Positions 55,871-64,000 of a stretch of 64,000 nt of DNA are shown piece by piece. Source of the DNA: Heyndrickxia vini (GTDB lineage: Bacteria > Bacillota > Bacilli > Bacillales > Bacillaceae_C); the NCBI RefSeq assembly GCF_016772275.1, contig NZ_CP065425.1:2634653-2698652 (forward strand), in the 5' to 3' direction. Positions within the stretch are counted from its first letter, which is position 1, and each line of letters starts with the position of its first letter. The translations under genes were made by a program, and so were the position numbers. Below the pieces are notes generated by a model. That model ran no database searches, was not told the DNA's origin, and saw only the letters and a program-made list of their open reading frames with translations.

Positions 55871-56195
55871 ATGCATCATTTTGCGCTTCATCTTTTTTGT
55901 AATTGTACCTGCGAATTTTATAAATTATTAAAATAAGGGCAGCAACTACGAGTCCTTCTGTAATTGGAAGAAATATCGCTAAAAAGGTTAAAATCGTGCA
56001 ACCAAATGCTAAAAACAAATAGATTAAAATTGATTTTAACACTGGAAGCTTTTGAGCAAAACCCAATTTATAAACGACAATACATAAAGCTACAATAGTC
56101 AAATAAAGCATCCACATTCCTAGTTTAGGAAATTCATCCACTCGATACAAGCCTGCGAAAAAGGAAAGATGTTCCTGCACATTAACCTCTGGCAC
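55869..56195 (-). CDS. ylaH: YlaH-like membrane protein
   Basis: A 108-residue protein with three membrane helices (about 28-45, 53-73 and 75-93) and a basic C-terminal tail ([13 protein letters not shown]). [21 protein letters not shown] is typical of the YlaH family. The function is unknown. 28 bp after typA in the same direction, so probably cotranscribed. Confidence 0.9.
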   Translation of the reverse strand: MPEVNVQEHLSFFAGLYRVDEFPKLGMWMLYLTIVALCIVVYKLGFAQKLPVLKSILIYLFLAFGCTILTFLAIFLPITEGLVVAALILIIYKIRRYNYKKDEAQNDA

Positions 56196-56223
56196 ATTAG
56201 ACTCCCTTTCTAGAAATTAGTTT

Positions 56224-58062
56224 TTAGTTCGTTTCTGCATATTTCATTTTTTTAGCAGCTTTTTCACGTTCATTTTTGTTTAGTATTTTTTTACGTAAAC
56301 GAATAGACTCAGGTGTAACCTCACAGTATTCATCATCATTTAAATATTCAAGTGCTTCTTCTAATGACATAATGCGTGGTTTTTTAATAACTGATGTTTG
56401 ATCTTTAGTCGCTGAACGAACGTTCGTTGCATGTTTCACTTTCGTAATGTTCACGGTAATATCATTTTCACGAGTATTCTCACCAACGATCATACCTTCG
56501 TAAATTTCTGTACCTGGTTCAACAAATATTGTCCCTCTATCCTCTACTTGCATGATACCATATGTTGATGCTTTCCCTGTTTCCATGGAAACAAGCACAC
56601 CTTGGTGGCGGCCACCAACACGACCTGGCTGCATCGGTTGATAACTATCGAAAGTATGATTAATAATTCCATAGCCACGAGTCAATGTCATGAAATCAGT
56701 AGAATAACCGATTAATCCACGAGCTGGTACATTAAAGATTAAACGCACTTGACCGTTTCCGTTATTGACCATATCAAGCATTTCACCTTTGCGAGAACCA
56801 AGTGATTCAATAATACTTCCTGTATATTCTTCAGGAATATCAATTTGTACCCTTTCAATTGGTTCACATTTAACACCGTCAATTTCCTTAACAATAACAG
56901 AAGGTTTTGATACTTGCAATTCGAAACCTTCACGACGCATATTTTCTATTAAGATAGAAAGATGAAGTTCACCACGGCCGGAAACAATCCAAGCATCAGG
57001 GGAATCAGTATTTTCAACTCTTAAACTCACGTCTGTTTGCAATTGAGCACGAAGACGTTCTTCAATCTTCCGTGATGTTATATATTTACCTTCACGACCT
57101 GCAAACGGGCTATTATTGACAATAAACGTCATTTGTAGTGTCGGTTCATCAATGCGTAATGGTTGTAGAGGTTCTTGATGGTCAATTGGACAAACTGTTT
57201 CCCCAACATTAATATCCTCCATACCGGAAACTGCTATAAGGTCACCCGCATGTGCTTCTTGAATTTCCTGACGTTTTAATCCGAAGAAACCGAAAATTTT
57301 AGATACCCGGAATTGTTTTACCGTCCCATCCAATTTCATTAATGCAACTTGTTGTCCCACATGCATCGTACCACGGAAGACGCGTCCAATTCCAATTCTA
57401 CCTACATAATCATTATAATCTAATAAGGCAACTTGGAATTGTAAAGGCTCTTCTCTCGTATCAGCAGGGGCTGGAATATGATCAATAATTGTATCAAATA
57501 AGACTTGCATATTCTCGTCTTGTTTAGTTGGATCATTGCTTGCAGTACCATTAATACCAGATGCATAAATAACAGGAAATTCTAATTGATCTTCGTTTGC
57601 ATCCAGCTCGATAAATAATTCAATCACTTCATCAACAACTTCTTCTGGACGAGCAAAATCACGGTCAATTTTATTTACAACTACGATCGGAGTTAAATTT
57701 TGTTCTAATGCTTTTTTTAGAACGAAACGTGTTTGAGGCATACATCCTTCATATGCATCAACGACTAGTAGAACCCCATCAACCATTTTCATAATACGTT
57801 CCACTTCTCCGCCAAAATCAGCGTGTCCAGGTGTATCCATAATATTAATTTTAATATCTTTATATTGAATAGCGGTATTCTTCGCTAAGATTGTAATACC
57901 TCTCTCACGTTCAATATCATTAGAATCCATTGCCCGTTCAGCTACTTGTTCATTTGAACGAAATGTTCCAGATTGCTTTAATAGCTGATCGACAAGCGTT
58001 GTTTTCCCATGGTCAACGTGTGCAATAATTGCTATATTACGTAAATCTTCTCTTATTTTCAA
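56224..58062 (-). CDS. typA: Translational GTPase TypA/BipA
   Basis: Ribosome-associated GTPase of the EF-G superfamily (612 residues), linked to stress growth and late 50S assembly. G-motifs are clear: AHVDHGKTT (G1), RGITI (G2), [12 protein letters not shown] (G3), NKIDR (G4). The C-terminal half has [12 protein letters not shown] and GQ...[28 protein letters not shown], the TypA-specific end. ATG behind AGGAGG. YlaG of B. subtilis. Confidence 0.98.
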   Translation of the reverse strand: MKIREDLRNIAIIAHVDHGKTTLVDQLLKQSGTFRSNEQVAERAMDSNDIERERGITILAKNTAIQYKDIKINIMDTPGHADFGGEVERIMKMVDGVLLVVDAYEGCMPQTRFVLKKALEQNLTPIVVVNKIDRDFARPEEVVDEVIELFIELDANEDQLEFPVIYASGINGTASNDPTKQDENMQVLFDTIIDHIPAPADTREEPLQFQVALLDYNDYVGRIGIGRVFRGTMHVGQQVALMKLDGTVKQFRVSKIFGFFGLKRQEIQEAHAGDLIAVSGMEDINVGETVCPIDHQEPLQPLRIDEPTLQMTFIVNNSPFAGREGKYITSRKIEERLRAQLQTDVSLRVENTDSPDAWIVSGRGELHLSILIENMRREGFELQVSKPSVIVKEIDGVKCEPIERVQIDIPEEYTGSIIESLGSRKGEMLDMVNNGNGQVRLIFNVPARGLIGYSTDFMTLTRGYGIINHTFDSYQPMQPGRVGGRHQGVLVSMETGKASTYGIMQVEDRGTIFVEPGTEIYEGMIVGENTRENDITVNITKVKHATNVRSATKDQTSVIKKPRIMSLEEALEYLNDDEYCEVTPESIRLRKKILNKNEREKAAKKMKYAETN

Positions 58063-58253
58063 AAGTGGTTCCTCCTGCCTTTATGACCGTCAATGTTAGT
58101 ATAACTATAACTTACGTATTATATCATAGTTATTTATAAATCACCACTTATGCATTATTTCCAACTTCACTTTGCAAAGTAAGGTTTTTAAAGTAAAATG
58201 AAAATGATATTTTTATTAGCCTTATTGAAGGAAACCTGTAGGAGGCAATTTAT

Positions 58254-58439
58254 ATGAAAGATATAAAATGGATTTTCATTCTGTTCGCTACACTTGCGGC
58301 CGCCTCAATGATTGGCATCGGAGTAGCAATAGGGGAAAGAAGTATCATCGGTATTATTCTATGTATTCTTGTTCTTATTCTCGTTATGGGGTATGGATTC
58401 AAAACAAAAGCAAAAATGCGTGAAGAAGGACGATTATAA
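58254..58439 (+). CDS. ylaF: YlaF-like small membrane protein (DUF5325)
   Basis: A 61-residue protein with two membrane helices (about 5-25 and 30-48) joined by GERS, and a basic C-terminus. Position between typA and suhB and divergent orientation match YlaF. The function is unknown. The ATG is 7 bases behind AGGAGG. Confidence 0.85.
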   Translation: MKDIKWIFILFATLAAASMIGIGVAIGERSIIGIILCILVLILVMGYGFKTKAKMREEGRL

Positions 58440-58458
58440 AGGATGTAAAAATAACAAT

Positions 58459-58488
58459 AGCTACCTCTCATTTGAGGTAGCCTTATTT
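58459..58488. terminator. Bidirectional terminator, ylaF / suhB
   Basis: An 8-bp stem GCTACCTC / GAGGTAGC with a 6-base loop and TTATTTATT downstream on the plus strand; it reaches the suhB stop codon. Confidence 0.7.
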
Positions 58489-59284
58489 ATTCATTTGCTA
58501 AAAAATACTTGTTTAATATTTCCTTATGGAGTCCAACATTACTGACAAATACCGTACCACTCTCTAATAATTGCAAAGGGTCGCCTTTAACCGTCGATAG
58601 TTTTCCACCTAATTCTTCTATTAAAAGTTTTCCAGCCGCAAAATCCCAAGGAGCAAGGCGCATTGCAATGTATGCATCAAGCCGGCCCGTTGCAACATAC
58701 GCAATTTCAAGTGAGGCTGCACCTAACGATCTTGTAGCACGTGAATCATGGACTAATCGATGTAAATTCGAGATCGGAATGTGTCGATTGGAAATAATCC
58801 AAGAAGAGTTGATCCCGATAATGGCATCTTCAACTTTCGTATCAGCCAGTTTAGGAATCGGAACTTCGTTAAAAAAGGCGCCTTTTCCTACTTCAACAAA
58901 ATAAAGTTCATCTTGAACTACGTCATAAATATATCCTAGCTTGCCTTTTCCATTCTCATAAATTCCAATAGAGATGGCAAAATTTCTTTGTTGGTGGACA
59001 AAATTCACTGTACCATCGATCGGATCGATAATCCACAACACTCCATTTGTGTCGTTAATTTTCTTACCATGTCCTTCTTCACCAATAATGTGATGCTCAG
59101 GATAATGTTCCTGAATATTTTTCACAAAAAAAGACTCAGTCTCTTTATCTATATTAGTAACTAAATCATTGCGATCTGACTTTGTTTCTATGTCTAATGT
59201 TTTTTTAAAAGAATCAATGATATTTATTCTTGCTTCCTTTAGCCACTTTCTAACATATGTATCAATTTGCTCCCAATTCGTCAT
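58487..59284 (-). CDS. suhB: Inositol monophosphatase family protein YktC (SuhB-like)
   Basis: Mg2+-dependent phosphatase family, 265 residues. The metal-binding motifs are present: GEEGHG (about 65), WIIDPIDGTVNFVH (DPIDGT, about 85-90) and the C-terminal WDFAAGKLLIEELGG. ATG at 59284 (MTNWEQ) is chosen for its 8-base spacing from GGGGG and family length; ATGs at 59290 and further upstream are poorly placed. The natural substrate is not certain; inositol-phosphate or NADP-type substrates are both known in the family. Confidence 0.93.
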   Translation of the reverse strand: MTNWEQIDTYVRKWLKEARINIIDSFKKTLDIETKSDRNDLVTNIDKETESFFVKNIQEHYPEHHIIGEEGHGKKINDTNGVLWIIDPIDGTVNFVHQQRNFAISIGIYENGKGKLGYIYDVVQDELYFVEVGKGAFFNEVPIPKLADTKVEDAIIGINSSWIISNRHIPISNLHRLVHDSRATRSLGAASLEIAYVATGRLDAYIAMRLAPWDFAAGKLLIEELGGKLSTVKGDPLQLLESGTVFVSNVGLHKEILNKYFLANE

Positions 59285-59385
59285 GGTCATATCCCCCATC
59301 ACATCTTCGACTTAACTTATTGTATCATTAGCTTAAAGGAAAAAATTATGTAATTCAAGAAATTAACATTATATTTAACTCCATA

Positions 59386-59425
59386 AAAACGAACCCCATC
59401 TGTGATGAGGAACAGGGAGTCCGTA
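59386..59425 (-). terminator. Possible terminator after the ykzI-like gene
   Basis: On the minus strand CCTCATC-ACA-GATGGGG is followed by TTCGTTTTTAT. The stem is imperfect and the loop short. Confidence 0.4.
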
Positions 59426-59445
59426 AATCTACTTAAGAAACACTC

Positions 59446-59640
59446 CTACATTGCTTTCATCCTTAATAATTCTTCCCGTATTTTTTCAAGTTTCTTTTTT
59501 GTTAAATCCTTTTTCTTAAGGTCATTATCTTGAATTGCTTCAAAAAGGACAGCTAGCTCATAGTCCATTTCTAATCTAAGTACAGCTATACGTTGCTGAT
59601 CAAATTTTTTCTTTTTCGAAGTATTCATTACTTGTTTCAT
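59446..59640 (-). CDS. Small basic helical protein (YkzI-like)
   Basis: A 64-residue, very Lys-rich protein predicted to be one or two long helices (FDQQRIAVLRLEMDYELAVLFEAIQDNDLKKKDLTKKKLEKIREELLRM). By position between yktB and yktC it may be the counterpart of B. subtilis YkzI. ATG at 59640 behind AAAGGA. No catalytic motif; function unknown. Confidence 0.75.
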   Translation of the reverse strand: MKQVMNTSKKKKFDQQRIAVLRLEMDYELAVLFEAIQDNDLKKKDLTKKKLEKIREELLRMKAM

Positions 59641-59835
59641 GAACTTCACATCCTTTCACTTGTTTTGCCTTTGTTAAATAACTAAATTTTCAGATATCAC
59701 TTTCTACATCATATGATTTTTTACTAATCATGCAACTAAAATGTGTAATTGCCTAAGTAATTTCATTTTAGGAAATTTGTCGATTATGATAAAATAAGGT
59801 CAACTGTATGAAAGATGATAAGTGGAGGTTCTTTT

Positions 59836-59868
59836 ATGAAATTCCCTCGTTTTTTAAATCGGGACTGA
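59836..59868 (+). other. Ten-codon open reading frame with ribosome binding site in the yktB leader
   Basis: ATG 7 bases behind GGAGG opens MKFPRFLNRD and stops. It lies 77 bp before yktB in a 304-bp gap (59641-59944). The gap holds the divergent ykzI-like and yktB start regions and no other visible feature. It may be a translated leader peptide or chance. Confidence 0.3.
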
Positions 59869-59944
59869 ACTATAAAACGCCTGCCGTTGCTATCTTTTAC
59901 CCAATCTAAAAAATGAATAAACGTTATGAAGGAGATTATAAACA

Positions 59945-60562
59945 ATGCAATTCGTAGGTTTCACAAAGAACGATTTTGACACGTTTAATATAGAAGGTCT
60001 CGACGCAAGAATGAAAGCGATCGAAGAACGAATTCGACCAAAATTCCGGGAAATCGGTCAATTATTAACGAACGAACTTTCCGTAAGTATAGGGGAAGAA
60101 ATGTTCTTGCATATAGCCAAACATGCACGTCGGACGGTAAATGCTCCAAAAGATACTTGGTTGGCAATCTCGGGAAACAAGCGTGGTTATAAACAACACC
60201 CACATTTTCAAGTTGGATTGTTTGACGACCATGTTTTCATTTGGTTAGCGTTTATTTACGAATTACCGAATAAAGAGGAAATTGCAAAGATGTTTTTGAA
60301 GAAATTGAAAACGATTAAAACGTCCATTCCTAATGATTTCGTTGTTTCACAAGACCATATGAAAAAGAGTGCAACTTCATTAAAAGAAATCGACTTGAAA
60401 AAGGCGCTTGAACGTTTCCGTGACGTCAAGAAAGCGGAATTCCTGATTGGACGGCAAATTGCAGCCAATGATCCAATTTTAACGAACGGCGCCGAATTTA
60501 TGGACGTTGTTAGAAATACGTTTGAAACACTTATCCCATTATATAAATTACCGTATAAATAG
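59945..60562 (+). CDS. yktB: YktB family protein (UPF0637)
   Basis: A 205-residue cytosolic protein (DUF1054). MQFVGFTKNDFDTFNIEGLDARMKAI starts the family signature; HIAKHARRTVNAPKDTWLAISGNKRGYKQHPHFQVGLFDDHVFIWLAFIYE is the core. The function is unknown. The ATG follows AAGGAG. Local base composition is slightly more GC-rich and codon use differs a little from neighbours (more CGT/CGA, ACG), which I note without drawing a conclusion. Confidence 0.93.
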   Translation: MQFVGFTKNDFDTFNIEGLDARMKAIEERIRPKFREIGQLLTNELSVSIGEEMFLHIAKHARRTVNAPKDTWLAISGNKRGYKQHPHFQVGLFDDHVFIWLAFIYELPNKEEIAKMFLKKLKTIKTSIPNDFVVSQDHMKKSATSLKEIDLKKALERFRDVKKAEFLIGRQIAANDPILTNGAEFMDVVRNTFETLIPLYKLPYK

Positions 60563-60582
60563 AATATCGTTGCTAGTATGAT

Positions 60583-60623
60583 AAAAAGGGGAAGGAGCAG
60601 AATAAAACTCCTCCCTCCTTTTT
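60583..60623 (+). terminator. Terminator after yktB
   Basis: Stem AAAAAGGggaaGGAG / CTCCtccCTCCTTTTT with a 10-base loop and T run on the plus strand. Confidence 0.75.
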
Positions 60624-60649
60624 GTCAACGCCCCAAAAAGGTTTTATTT

Positions 60650-60919
60650 TCACATTTTTATTATGTTACCAGGCTCAGATTCCTTTAGTCTTTTTACAAC
60701 TTGATAAGAGGAATAACTACTTTCTCTTTCAAATTCATTACAGTATTTTTTTTCATCCGCTTTTCCAGGGACAATCTCTTTAAATCGTCGATACTTGTCC
60801 ATTAGTTCTTCACGTTTTATTCCTTTTTCATAAGCCTTTTCAATTGCCTCAAAAAATTGGATCACTTCTATAACCTCAGTTGTTGACCAATCCATTGAGA
60901 AAGGATATTGATATTCCAT
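60650..60919 (-). CDS. yktA: YktA family protein (UPF0223)
   Basis: An 89-residue helical protein: [49 protein letters not shown] is the UPF0223 signature, ending with [10 protein letters not shown]. The function is unknown. It lies between yktB and the nitronate monooxygenase gene, which is on the same strand 32 bp upstream and may be cotranscribed. Confidence 0.93.
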   Translation of the reverse strand: MEYQYPFSMDWSTTEVIEVIQFFEAIEKAYEKGIKREELMDKYRRFKEIVPGKADEKKYCNEFERESSYSSYQVVKRLKESEPGNIIKM

Positions 60920-60951
60920 TTCTACACCGACTTTCTAGTTGTTCTTTACGA

Positions 60952-61911
60952 TTACTTTTCCCATTTTTTCCGAATTTCATTAGCATCATGGATCATTCGT
61001 GAAATTAGTTCCTCTACACTTGGAACATCATCAATTAACCCCATTACTTGTCCTGCCCATGCAAATCCATTATCTGCATCTCCATTATATATATAATTTT
61101 TATTTGCTTGTCCACTAATATAGTTTTTAAGTTTTTCATATCCACCATTATTTTTTTCAATTTCTAAAATCTGCTCTGTCCATTGATTCGTAATTGCTCG
61201 TCCTGGTGCACCTAAACTACGTTTTATAACGGTTGTATCTGTTTCCTTTCCTTTAACAATCGCTTGTTTATAAAGCTCATTTGCATGAACGCACTCTTTC
61301 GTTGCAATAAAGCGTGTCCCCATTTCAATTCCTTCAGCACCTAAACTTAAGGCAGCCATTAATCCTCTGCCATCACCAATTCCACCGGATGCGATGACCG
61401 GGATTGAAACAGAATCAACAACTTGTGGAATCAATACTAATGAACCTATATCGTCTTTTCCTAAATGGCCACCACCTTCTTGACCTACCACCATAACTCC
61501 ATCCGCACCTAATTCTTCTGCTTTTTGAGCTTGTCGTTTAGCGGCTACAAGCACTAATTTTTTTACATTTGACCCTTCTAAGTATTGAAAAAAAGGTGTA
61601 GGATTTCCACCTGTTACGGATACTACTGCTACTTTTTCATCGATAGCCACATCTAAAAAGTCAGTGTAAGGTCTTCCATGTTGCCCGATGGCAAAATTGA
61701 CTCCAAACGGCAAGGAAGTTAATTGTTTCACTTTCTGAATTTCTTTACGAAGGGCCTCTGGACTTTCTAAAGACATCGCAGTAATTTGCCCTAACCCTCC
61801 CGCATTAGATACAGCCGCGGCCAATTCTGAGTAGGCTAAATAGGCTAACCCTCCCTGAATAATCGGGTATTTAATATTAAGTAAGTCGGTAATCCTAGTA
61901 TTCCAATTCAT
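60952..61911 (-). CDS. Nitronate monooxygenase / FabK-like flavoprotein
   Basis: FMN-dependent TIM-barrel protein of the 2-nitropropane dioxygenase family, 319 residues. Features are YPIIQGGLAYLAYSELAAAVSNAGGLGQI, a substrate-loop segment GQEGGGHLGKDDIGSLVLIPQVVD, and the phosphate-binding VIASGGIGDGRGLMAALSLGAEGIEMGTRFIATKE. The family includes nitronate monooxygenases and FabK enoyl-ACP reductases; which activity applies cannot be told here. ATG start; B. subtilis lacks a gene at this site. Confidence 0.9.
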   Translation of the reverse strand: MNWNTRITDLLNIKYPIIQGGLAYLAYSELAAAVSNAGGLGQITAMSLESPEALRKEIQKVKQLTSLPFGVNFAIGQHGRPYTDFLDVAIDEKVAVVSVTGGNPTPFFQYLEGSNVKKLVLVAAKRQAQKAEELGADGVMVVGQEGGGHLGKDDIGSLVLIPQVVDSVSIPVIASGGIGDGRGLMAALSLGAEGIEMGTRFIATKECVHANELYKQAIVKGKETDTTVIKRSLGAPGRAITNQWTEQILEIEKNNGGYEKLKNYISGQANKNYIYNGDADNGFAWAGQVMGLIDDVPSVEELISRMIHDANEIRKKWEK

Positions 61912-62083
61912 ATGTATTCACTCCTCAAAATCATTAACATTATATAATACTTCTTCAATTTACTGATATTTTCCTTTCGTTAAGAAGAAACTATTTTCAA
62001 GGATAAAGTTAAATGCTATAATTTCTTTTGTTTTAATTAATTTCGCTGCTTGAGATATAACATTAAAAGAGGTGTAAAGTTCA

Positions 62084-63553
62084 TTGTCACAATTTGAAAC
62101 TCCCTTATTCACTGGATTAATTGAACACGCTAAAAAGAATCCAGTTCAGTTCCATATTCCCGGACACAAAAAAGGCACAGGAATAGATCCTGAATTTCGT
62201 CAATTTATAGGAGATAATGCATTATCGATAGACTTAATTAATATTGCTCCTTTGGATGATCTCCATCAACCAAAAGGGATGATTCAAAAAGCTCAGGAAT
62301 TAGCTGCGCAAGCCTTCGGAGCTGATCATACATTTTTTTCCGTTCAAGGGACGAGCGGCGCTATTATGGCAATGATTATGACAGTCTGTGGACCCGGCGA
62401 TAAAATTATTGTCCCTCGGAATGTTCATAAATCAGTCATGTCTGCCATTGTTTTCTCAGGTGCTATCCCTATATTTATTCATCCGGAAATTGATCCAATT
62501 TTAGGAATATCACACGGGATCACGACTGATTCTGTTTCAAAAGCTTTGCAACAAAATCCAGATGCAAAAGGTGTATTAGTTATTAATCCAACTTATTTCG
62601 GAGTTGCTGCTGATTTGAAGAAAATTGTAGAAATTTCCCATTCCTATCAAGTGCCTGTACTCGTAGATGAAGCGCATGGAGTTCATATCCATTTTCATGA
62701 CGAACTTCCTATTTCAGCAATGGCAGCAGGAGCGGACATGGCAGCAACAAGTGTTCATAAATTAGGTGGATCGATGACGCAGAGCTCTGTATTAAATGTA
62801 AAAGATGGTTTAGTATCTTCTAATCGCGTATCAACAATATTAAGTATGTTAACGACTACATCCACCTCGTACTTATTATTAGCATCTCTTGATGTGGCAA
62901 GAAGGAGACTTGCTACACAAGGAAAAGAATTGCTGGATAAAACAATTCAACTAGCCCAATCCGTTCGTGGTAAGATTAATGAGATTGATCATTTATACTG
63001 TGTTGGAAAAGAAATATTAGGAACAAAAGCAACATTTGATTATGATCCAACTAAACTAATCATCTCTGTAAAAGATCTCGGAATAACTGGATATGATGCC
63101 GAAAAGTGGCTTCGTGAAGTGTATAATATCGAAGTTGAACTTTCAGATTTATACAATATTCTCTGCCTTATTACACCTGGCGATTCCGAAGTTGAAACAA
63201 ATCTGCTAATAAAGGCACTTCAAGAGCTGTCAGACCAATTTTCACATCTTTCAGGGACTGTAAGTCCTCAGGTGATGCTACCGGATATTCCTGTTCTGGC
63301 TTTAACACCTCGTGATGCATTTTATGCAGAGACCGAAGTCATCCCTTTTGAACAATCTGCAGGAAGAATCATCGCTGAATTTATTATGGTTTATCCACCA
63401 GGAATCCCTATTTTTATACCAGGAGAAATTATTACGGAAGAAAATTTAAAATATATTCGCAAAAATATAGAAGTTGGTCTACCAGTACAAGGTCCAGAAG
63501 ATTTTGATCTTAAGTCACTTCGTGTTATTAAAGAGCATAAAGCAATAAAATAA
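62084..63553 (+). CDS. speA: Arginine decarboxylase SpeA
   Basis: PLP-dependent decarboxylase of fold type I, making agmatine as the first step to spermidine. The 489-residue product has FHIPGHKKG near the start, VPRNVHKSVMSAI, the PLP-ring Asp in DEAHGVH (about 195) and the Schiff-base lysine in SVHKLGG (Lys226). The C-terminal domain carries VYPPGIPIFIPGE. TTG start, 9 bases behind AGAGGTG. Lysine decarboxylase is an alternative within the family, but locus and length favour SpeA. Confidence 0.92.
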   Translation: MSQFETPLFTGLIEHAKKNPVQFHIPGHKKGTGIDPEFRQFIGDNALSIDLINIAPLDDLHQPKGMIQKAQELAAQAFGADHTFFSVQGTSGAIMAMIMTVCGPGDKIIVPRNVHKSVMSAIVFSGAIPIFIHPEIDPILGISHGITTDSVSKALQQNPDAKGVLVINPTYFGVAADLKKIVEISHSYQVPVLVDEAHGVHIHFHDELPISAMAAGADMAATSVHKLGGSMTQSSVLNVKDGLVSSNRVSTILSMLTTTSTSYLLLASLDVARRRLATQGKELLDKTIQLAQSVRGKINEIDHLYCVGKEILGTKATFDYDPTKLIISVKDLGITGYDAEKWLREVYNIEVELSDLYNILCLITPGDSEVETNLLIKALQELSDQFSHLSGTVSPQVMLPDIPVLALTPRDAFYAETEVIPFEQSAGRIIAEFIMVYPPGIPIFIPGEIITEENLKYIRKNIEVGLPVQGPEDFDLKSLRVIKEHKAIK

Positions 63554-63582
63554 AGCTTTCTCCACTTGGAGAAAGCTTTTCT
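63553..63582. terminator. Bidirectional terminator, speA / SR1-like RNA
   Basis: A 12-bp perfect stem AAAGCTTTCTCC / GGAGAAAGCTTT with a 4-base loop, beginning at the speA stop codon and lying just past the SR1P-like stop. Confidence 0.9.
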
Positions 63583-63588
63583 AATGGT

Positions 63589-63714
63589 TTATTCCTTTTC
63601 TTTTTCTATCTGATCTTTATGACAGTTAGCACAGCTCGAATATAAAACGGATACTTTTTCATCCTCAAAATGATCAATAATTTTATTACATGCTTGGCAG
63701 ATTAAAGTTCCCAT
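63589..63714 (-). CDS. sr1P: SR1P-like peptide (encoded by an SR1-type dual-function RNA)
   Basis: A 41-codon frame starting MGTLICQACN, with HFEDEK, VLY and two Cys pairs (CQAC at residues 6-9, CANC at 28-31). This pattern matches the B. subtilis peptide SR1P, encoded inside the regulatory RNA SR1, which lies next to speA. SR1P binds glyceraldehyde-3-phosphate dehydrogenase GapA, and the RNA itself pairs with ahrC mRNA. The ATG is 6 bases behind AGAAGGGAAG. A cre site lies 26 bp upstream and a strong terminator follows, as expected for a short sugar-regulated RNA. The recognition is from memory of the family. Confidence 0.8.
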   Translation of the reverse strand: MGTLICQACNKIIDHFEDEKVSVLYSSCANCHKDQIEKEKE

Positions 63715-63740
63715 ATAAATCTTCCCTTCTCAATAGATTA

Positions 63741-63755
63741 TGAAAACGTTTTCTA
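63741..63755 (-). promoter_or_regulatory. cre site upstream of the SR1P-like gene
   Basis: TGAAAACGTTTTCTA, identical to the element at 23951. It is 26 bp upstream of the SR1P start codon, at or just after the likely promoter (weak TTTAAA-17-TATTAT). SR1 in B. subtilis is repressed by sugars through CcpN and, weakly, CcpA; here CcpA may dominate. Confidence 0.65.
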
Positions 63756-63855
63756 TATAAATTAATAATAATACATATTAATTGAAATTTAAAGCCTATT
63801 TTGTATGACATATTTATCTAATTTATATATTAAGTATGACAAATTCAATAAAAAA

Positions 63856-63888
63856 AACGACAAGATTATTCTTATCGTTGTTTTTTAT
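63856..63888. terminator. Terminator near the right edge
   Basis: Stem AACGAcAAG / CTTaTCGTT with a 6-base loop and T runs of six or seven on both strands. On the minus strand it would end a gene beyond the window. The flanking sequence to 64000 shows no gene. Confidence 0.6.
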
Positions 63889-64000
63889 AACGAAAAAGGT
63901 ATTGGTACTATTTGTTTAAGAAGAACCTGTAATAAGAAATAAATCGATAAACTGGAAAATGTAATAATAATAGTCGATCGGTTCGATTTAACAATCATCT

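Overview
This window is chromosomal core DNA of an AT-rich, endospore-forming Bacillaceae (Bacillus sensu lato). Gene order and products follow the Bacillus subtilis speA-yktABC-yla-ftsW-pycA-cta-ylb-mra/mur/fts-ftsAZ block, shown here mostly in reverse. Sporulation genes (spoVD, spoVE, gerR, the ylbJ/spoVV type, YhcN/YlaJ lipoprotein, YlbD) and a candidate csfG RNA confirm an endospore former. No phage, insertion sequence, CRISPR array, tRNA or rRNA was seen. Starts at GTG and especially TTG are common, and most have a strong AGGAGG-type ribosome binding site.

Layout from the left. (1) 1-17.5 kb, minus strand, is the division and cell wall cluster. In transcription order it reads mraZ, rsmH, ftsL, pbpB, spoVD, murE, a short orphan Mur-ligase-like protein, mraY, murD, spoVE, divIB, ylxW, ylxX, sbp, ftsA, ftsZ. 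It starts behind a MraZ operator (three GTGG boxes, 10 bp apart) and is broken by terminators after pbpB, spoVD and spoVE. The murG-murB pair that B. subtilis carries between spoVE and divIB is absent. pbpB has a frameshift at an 8-base homopolymer inside its membrane anchor. (2) 17.5-20.6 kb: bshC, a DUF3397 membrane protein and a ketopantoate-reductase-like gene. (3) 20.6-23.8 kb: a three-gene biotin-dependent acyl-CoA carboxylase operon (biotin carboxylase, biotin carrier, carboxyltransferase) with a CcpA-type cre site. (4) 24-39 kb: the ylb block (ylbP, gerR, an enoyl-CoA hydratase, rpmF, ylbN, ylbM/tmcAL, ylbL, ylbK, ylbJ, coaD, rsmD, csfG-like RNA, ylbG, ylbF, ylbE, ylbD, ylbC, ylbA) with several lineage-specific insertions. 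(5) 39-47.3 kb: the cytochrome caa3 oxidase and heme A genes (ctaA divergent from ctaBCDEF, plus ctaG and a DUF420/CtaM-like gene). (6) 47.3-64 kb: pycA, ftsW, ylaN, ylaL, phoH/ylaK, ylaJ, ylaI, ylaH, typA, ylaF, suhB/yktC, ykzI-like, yktB, yktA, nitronate monooxygenase, speA. A 41-codon SR1P-like gene at the edge suggests the SR1 dual-function RNA.

The genes connect peptidoglycan precursor synthesis (murE, mraY, murD), septal synthesis and the Z-ring (pbpB, ftsL, divIB, ftsA, ftsZ, ftsW), spore cortex synthesis (spoVD, spoVE), respiration (cta genes) and anaplerosis (pycA). I did not find a wholly new protein system. The best leads are the two RNA-level elements (csfG-like and SR1/SR1P-like), the pbpB frameshift, the missing murG-murB with an orphan Mur N-domain nearby, a perfect 35-bp inverted repeat joining the ends of ctaA and pycA, and several unexplained operator-like repeats.
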